64,000 nucleotides of DNA, taken from contig NZ_FNEI01000013.1 of NCBI RefSeq assembly GCF_900099975.1, positions 1-64,000 on the forward strand, read 5' to 3'. This DNA is from Arthrobacter cupressi (GTDB lineage: Bacteria; Actinomycetota; Actinomycetes; Actinomycetales; Micrococcaceae). The number at the start of each line of letters is the position of its first letter. The first letter of the stretch is position 1. The notes under the pieces were generated by a model. That model saw nothing but the letters and a program-made list of their open reading frames with translations. It was not told the DNA's origin and searched no databases. The translations under genes were made by a program, and so were the position numbers. Below, in pieces: positions 60,106 through 64,000 of the stretch.

Positions 60106-60164
60106 GCGAACTGGCAGCAGATGACCAATACTTGCGGATTTGGGGTCATCTGCTGCCAGTTCGC
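60106..60164. repeat. Perfect 21-bp inverted repeat between divergent genes
   Basis: Arms 60106-60126 (starting GCGAACTGGCAGCAGATG) and 60144-60164 are exactly complementary, around a 17-nt loop. It lies upstream of both the macrodomain gene and DedA, so it is not in a terminator position. Confidence 0.8.
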
Positions 60165-60190
60165 GCAGGCCCGGCGACCCGGAAGTGCGG

Positions 60191-60202
60191 TAATTTGTGC
60201 GC
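60191..60202 (+). promoter_or_regulatory. -10 element of a leaderless DedA transcript
   Basis: TAATTT at 60191-60196 ends 6 nt before the ATG at 60203. Confidence 0.5.
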
Positions 60203-60829
60203 ATGGACATGAGCACGGCCGAGGGCTGGGGAGCCGCGATCTATCTCTGGATCATCCCCATGGTGCTGGGCGACGCCGTGTTCCCGCCCGTTCCCTCCGA
60301 AATGGCGGTCATCACGGGAGGCGCGCTGGCCGCCGAAGGAACCGTCAACCCCTGGCTGGTCGGCCTGGTGGCGGCGAGTGCCTCGTGGCTGGGCGACATC
60401 GTGGTCTTCCAACTGTTCAAGCGCCGCCTCAGCCACGTGTTGGACCGCTGGAGATGGGGGCGCCGGGTCCACCGCGGCATCCATGAGGCCATCGCCAAGG
60501 CCGGCCGTTCCTCCACCTATGGCGCGATCATCGGCGCCCGTTTCATCCCGGGAGGTCGGCTCGCGACGTCGGCCGCGGCCGGGATTGCCGACGTCTCCGC
60601 CCGCGGGTTCAGCCTGTGCGCCGCCCTCGGCGGGATGCTCTGGGCAGTCTGGCAGACCGGGCTGGGTTACTTCGCCGGATCCACCACGAAATTGCCGTTC
60701 TGGGCAAGCTCGCTGATTGGGGTCGGCGCGGGGCTGGTGATCGGCATCGTGGTGGGCGTCATCGTTACCCGCAGGCGCGGCAACCGTTCCCCCGTGGACG
60801 AGCCGCTGGATATTCCTCCGGAACCCTAG
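60203..60829 (+). CDS. DedA/SNARE-associated-family membrane protein
   Basis: A 208-residue polytopic membrane protein of the DedA/VTT family, thought to flip polyprenyl phosphate or phospholipid. The conserved FPPVPSEMAVI, LVGLVAASASWLGDIVVFQL and the GARFIPGGRLATSAAAG motif (Arg and Gly essential in the family) are present. The 3' end overlaps the convergent aldolase-like gene by 4 nt. Confidence 0.93.
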   Translation: MDMSTAEGWGAAIYLWIIPMVLGDAVFPPVPSEMAVITGGALAAEGTVNPWLVGLVAASASWLGDIVVFQLFKRRLSHVLDRWRWGRRVHRGIHEAIAKAGRSSTYGAIIGARFIPGGRLATSAAAGIADVSARGFSLCAALGGMLWAVWQTGLGYFAGSTTKLPFWASSLIGVGAGLVIGIVVGVIVTRRRGNRSPVDEPLDIPPEP

Positions 60830-61941
60830 AACGCCGGTTTCCAGACCTCGGCGCCGTCCGCCGCCACCGCGATCACCTCGCGCCAGCGGTCGAACACCGA
60901 GCAGGGGTGGGAGATGCCGAGGTCCACTACATCGCCCACCGCGAAACCGTCGGCGCCGTCCACGATCGCGTGGTGGTCGAACAGTTTGGTGAGGATCGCC
61001 GCCGAACGCTCCCCGCCGGAAAGCAGCTCCCCGCCGCGGTAATGCGCCACGATCACCGGCAGCCCGGCGTCGTACGCCAGTTCGCGCTTGCCGGCGTTCA
61101 GAATCACACGGCCCGGCTCCGGAGCGGACACCACGAGCGCCCGGACCACGGCGGCCGCCTCAAGGCCAGGCACCGGGGACACGCCCGCGTAGGTGCCGTG
61201 GTCGTGCACCACGTAGCAGCCCGAGCGCAACACGTTCACCGCGCCCTGCGGCAGGAACATCGCGGCACGGTCCTGGAACGCGGACCCGCCCACGGTGAAG
61301 ACCGGCTGCTCCACCTCGAATTCAAGCGACTCGAAGATATCGCGGGCCAGGCGGCAGTGGGAGTCGACGGCGGCCAGGTTCTCCTCGGTGCGCGCGTTCG
61401 GGGCCACGCCCTCGTAGGCGCTGACACCGGCCAGCAGCAGGCCGCCGGCTTCCGACACCAGCGCCGCCAGCGGCCCGGCCTCCTCCGCCGCACGGATACC
61501 GGTGCGCCCGCCGGTGATGCCGACGTCGATCAGCACTTTCAGGGGCCGGTCAGCTTTACGGAACACCTCCGCCGCGGCGGCAACCCCCGCCGCCGAGTCC
61601 GCCAGCGCGTAGATCTCCAGCTCCGGGGATCCTTCGAGCATGGAACGCAACTGCTCAAGGTGCCCGCGGAACAGCACCTCGTTGACGATCAGGATCCGGG
61701 TGGCGCCCCACTCCACGGCCTTCGCGGCCTGGGCTGTCGTGGCGACGGTAACGCCCCAGCACCCGGGCAGCTGCCGCCGCACGATCTCCCCGGTCATCGT
61801 GGTTTTGATGTGCGGTGCGAGGACCATGCCGTGGCGGCGGGTCCAAGCCTCCTTGATGGCGATGTTGCGCTCGATCGCGCCCACATCGAGGAGCATCTGC
61901 GGGAGGGTGTCGAGCGGGAGGGATGGATCAAGAACGGGCAT
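60826..61941 (-). CDS. D-threonine aldolase/alanine-racemase-fold PLP enzyme
   Basis: A 371-residue fold-type III PLP enzyme. PLP-binding Lys is in LAPHIKTTMTG (about residue 45), with the beta-barrel VLIDVGITGGRTGI and the C-terminal metal-binding ISHPCSVFDRW (D-threonine aldolases bind a divalent metal through a His and Cys here). It likely acts on D-threonine, D-serine or D-amino acids. It is followed upstream by a 101-residue hypothetical gene 20 bp away on the same strand. Confidence 0.88.
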   Translation of the reverse strand: MPVLDPSLPLDTLPQMLLDVGAIERNIAIKEAWTRRHGMVLAPHIKTTMTGEIVRRQLPGCWGVTVATTAQAAKAVEWGATRILIVNEVLFRGHLEQLRSMLEGSPELEIYALADSAAGVAAAAEVFRKADRPLKVLIDVGITGGRTGIRAAEEAGPLAALVSEAGGLLLAGVSAYEGVAPNARTEENLAAVDSHCRLARDIFESLEFEVEQPVFTVGGSAFQDRAAMFLPQGAVNVLRSGCYVVHDHGTYAGVSPVPGLEAAAVVRALVVSAPEPGRVILNAGKRELAYDAGLPVIVAHYRGGELLSGGERSAAILTKLFDHHAIVDGADGFAVGDVVDLGISHPCSVFDRWREVIAVAADGAEVWKPAF

Positions 61942-61961
61942 TCTTGAGATCCTATCCGACC

Positions 61962-62267
61962 TCAGACGGGCGCCCACTTGCCGCGGCTGCGACGCAGCAC
62001 GGACAGGGAACCGGTCAGCGCAACGCGTTCGACGGCGTCGCGCATCATCTCGGCCGAGAGCCGGGCTTCGCTGTTCTCGCCTTGGTAGTCGCGCGCCTCC
62101 ACGAGGAAACGCAGCACGATCTGCGGGACCCCGCCCACGATGCCCAGCTGGTCCGATTCCACATGGTGCCGCGTTCCAAGCGCCTCTTTGGCAGCGGCCA
62201 TGACGGACTCGGGAGCATTCCCAGGCCGAAGCCCGGTGATCTTCAACTTGGCTTGGAAAGACGGCAC
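61962..62267 (-). CDS. Small conserved hypothetical protein
   Basis: A 101-residue protein with an alpha/beta pattern: FQAKLKITGLRPGNAPESVM, ALGTRHHVES, GGVPQIVLRFLVEARDY, and a basic C-terminus. No membrane segment or signal. It lies 20 bp upstream of the D-threonine aldolase-like gene on the same strand, so they are probably co-transcribed. Function unknown. Confidence 0.75.
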   Translation of the reverse strand: MPSFQAKLKITGLRPGNAPESVMAAAKEALGTRHHVESDQLGIVGGVPQIVLRFLVEARDYQGENSEARLSAEMMRDAVERVALTGSLSVLRRSRGKWAPV

Positions 62268-62296
62268 CGTTCAACCCTAATAGCCACCGCTGCATG

Positions 62297-62361
62297 AGCG
62301 CGAACGTACAGTTGGGGCCCAGAAAACGCGGAAAAGAGGGCCCCAACTGTACGTTCGCGCT
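62297..62361. terminator. Perfect 24-bp stem-loop after ppc
   Basis: Arms 62297-62320 (starting AGCGCGAACGTACAGTTGG) and 62338-62361 are exactly complementary around a 17-nt A-rich loop. It starts 10 bp past the ppc stop and probably ends its transcript. Confidence 0.8.
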
Positions 62362-62370
62362 TGAGAGCGG

Positions 62371-64000
62371 TTACCCCGTGTTCCGCAGGCCGGCAGCCAC
62401 GCCGTTCACGGTGATGAGCATGGCGCGCTGCAGGCGTTCGTCGATCTCGGCGCCGGAGATGGAGGCTTCGCGGACGCGGCGCAACAACTCCACCTGCAGG
62501 TAGCTGATGGGGTCGAGGTACTGGTCGCGGATTTCCAGGGAGCGCTTGAGCGTCGGCTGGGCTTCGAGCAGCTCGGACTCGCCGGTGAGGCGCTCCACCT
62601 CGGCCACGGTGAGCTCGTACTCCGCCCGGATGGCCTTGAACAGGTGGTGCAGCTCGGCCGGGACCAGGGAGGAGACGTAGTGGCCGGCGATGTCCATGTC
62701 CGTCTTCGCCAGGGTCATTTCGACGTTGGAGATGACGGAGCGGAAGAAGTGCCAGCGGTCCATCATCTCGGCGAGTTCGTCGCTGCGTCCGGCGTCGCGG
62801 GCGGCCTTCAGGCCGGATCCCACGCCGAACCAGCCCGGCACGATCTGGCGGGACTGGGTCCAGCCGAACACCCACGGGATGGCGCGCAGGCCGCCCAGCC
62901 CGGCGCCGGAGTCGGGGCGCTTGGAGGGGCGTGAGCCGATGTTCAGGGAGCCGAGCTGCTCCACCGGCGTCGAGGCCAGGAAGTAGGCGGGCAGTTCGGG
63001 GTCGTCGATCAGGGAGCGGTAGCGTTCGAAGGCGGCGTCGGAGATGGTCTCCATGACCTCGCCGTAGCGTTCGCGCTGGTCGTCGGAGGTGCGCGGGGTG
63101 CGGTGCAGCGCGGAGCCCTGCATGACGGCTGCCAGCGACAGTTCCAGGTTCTCCCGGGCCAGCTCGGGCAGGGAGTACTTGTCCGAGATGACCTCGCCCT
63201 GTTCGGTGAACTTGATGGCGCCTTCGAGGACGCCGTTGGGCTGGGCCATGATGGCGTCGTAGGTGGGTCCGCCGCCGCGGCCCACGGAGCCGCCGCGGCC
63301 GTGGAAGAGGCGGACGCTCACGCCGTGCTTGGCGGCGACGTCGCGCAGCTTGCGCTGGGTCTTGTGGATCTCCCACTGGCTGGTGATCACGCCGGATTCC
63401 TTGTTGGAGTCCGAGTAGCCGAGCATGATTTCCTGCACGTCCCCGCGCAGGCGGACCAGCTCGCGGTAGGACGGGTCGGAGAGCAGCTCGTCCACGATTT
63501 CGGCCGAGGCCCGCAGTTCCTCCACGGTTTCCAGCAGCGGCGCGAAACCGATCTTGGCGTGCGGGGCTGCGCCGAAGAGGTCCACCAGCCCTGCTTCGCG
63601 GGCCAGCACCGCGGCGGCGAGCACGTCGTCGGCGCCGCGGGTCATGGAGATGATGTAAGTTTCGACGACGTCCGGACCGTAGGTCTGCAAAGCCTGGCGG
63701 ATGCTGCGGAAGACGTCGTACGTGCCGTCCGCGGCGCCGTCGAGCCTGATCGGGTGGCCGGACAGCGGACGGCGGGACGCCAGCTCGATGCTCAGGCGCT
63801 TGAAGCGCTCCTCCCGGCTGAGCTCCGCGTACGGTCCCTCGGTGCCGAGCCGGTCGATAAGCTGCCCGACGGCGTCGTGATGGTGGTCGGCGTGCTCACG
63901 GATGTCCAGGGTGGCCAGGTGCAGGCCGAAGGAAGCGAGCGTGCGGCGGGCGCGGGCCAGGGCACCGTCGGCCACGAGCGAGGCCGAGTGCTTCCGCAGG
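62371..64000 (-). CDS. ppc: Phosphoenolpyruvate carboxylase (C-terminal part)
   Basis: The C-terminal ~540 residues of an anaplerotic enzyme that makes oxaloacetate from PEP and bicarbonate; the 5' end lies right of the window. Visible are [24 protein letters not shown] (catalytic Arg/Gly loop), [10 protein letters not shown] and the C-terminal RNTG. The opposing enzyme gene pckG is also in the window. A stem-loop follows the stop. Confidence 0.96.
   Translation of the reverse strand, partial: LRKHSASLVADGALARARRTLASFGLHLATLDIREHADHHHDAVGQLIDRLGTEGPYAELSREERFKRLSIELASRRPLSGHPIRLDGAADGTYDVFRSIRQALQTYGPDVVETYIISMTRGADDVLAAAVLAREAGLVDLFGAAPHAKIGFAPLLETVEELRASAEIVDELLSDPSYRELVRLRGDVQEIMLGYSDSNKESGVITSQWEIHKTQRKLRDVAAKHGVSVRLFHGRGGSVGRGGGPTYDAIMAQPNGVLEGAIKFTEQGEVISDKYSLPELARENLELSLAAVMQGSALHRTPRTSDDQRERYGEVMETISDAAFERYRSLIDDPELPAYFLASTPVEQLGSLNIGSRPSKRPDSGAGLGGLRAIPWVFGWTQSRQIVPGWFGVGSGLKAARDAGRSDELAEMMDRWHFFRSVISNVEMTLAKTDMDIAGHYVSSLVPAELHHLFKAIRAEYELTVAEVERLTGESELLEAQPTLKRSLEIRDQYLDPISYLQVELLRRVREASISGAEIDERLQRAMLITVNGVAAGLRNTG

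Overview
The window is high-GC DNA from an actinobacterial chromosome, most likely a Micrococcaceae member of the Arthrobacter/Pseudarthrobacter type. The evidence is many GTG/TTG starts, apparently leaderless genes whose -10 box lies 6-9 nt before the start codon, a GTP-type PEP carboxykinase, a DUF4193 gene, an Lhr-Nei repair pair, actinobacterial-type NsrR, and a c-di-AMP riboswitch in front of a cell-wall lytic enzyme. This is gene-content inference; no database search was made. Two tRNA genes are present, Arg-ACG and Ser-CGA. No CRISPR array or intact mobile element was seen. The first ~85 bases carry repeats that may be the end of an IS481-like element.

Layout. 0-10 kb: recQ, a phosphomannomutase, nsrR with the flavohaemoglobin gene it probably controls, pckG, tRNA-Arg and an M20 amidohydrolase. 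10-19.5 kb: GntR regulator, disulfide oxidoreductase, an autoregulated operon (decayed ABC ATPase, YhgE/Pip membrane protein, TetR) behind a 30-bp palindromic operator, an EamA/LysR divergent pair, a PAP2 phosphatase and SixA. 19.5-26.8 kb: an orphan winged-helix regulator, a two-component system, the c-di-AMP riboswitch with its lytic enzyme, and an amino-acid permease. 26.8-32.8 kb: HAD phosphatase, VOC proteins, upp and tadA sharing a 24-bp divergent promoter, a TDT transporter/LysR pair and acyP. 32.8-35.3 kb: a tight three-gene operon (zinc-less dehydrogenase, decayed 6-pyruvoyl-tetrahydropterin synthase homologue, glycosyltransferase), the best candidate here for an undescribed pathway. 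35.4-42.2 kb: tRNA-Ser, small hypotheticals, a secreted protein, a sunset-domain gene remnant, and an amidohydrolase/MFS operon with a TetR regulator and palindromic operator. 42.2-53 kb: sulfite-oxidase-like molybdoenzyme, SRPBCC protein, a YcnI copper-handling pair, lipoprotein, lhr-nei and a TM2 protein. 53-64 kb: YczE/MocR pair, ArsR-SRPBCC operon, pseudouridine synthase, macrodomain, DedA, a D-threonine-aldolase-like enzyme and the C-terminal part of ppc.

Shared themes. Several regulators sit beside their targets with visible symmetric operators (NsrR-hmp, two TetR systems, LysR-TDT, MocR-YczE, ArsR-SRPBCC). pckG and ppc give both directions of the PEP/oxaloacetate node; a CRP/GlxR-like site lies upstream of pckG. 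Several intergenic gaps hold long stem-loops, two of which share a ~35-bp core. Most are between convergent genes, but one lies between divergent genes and cannot be a simple terminator.
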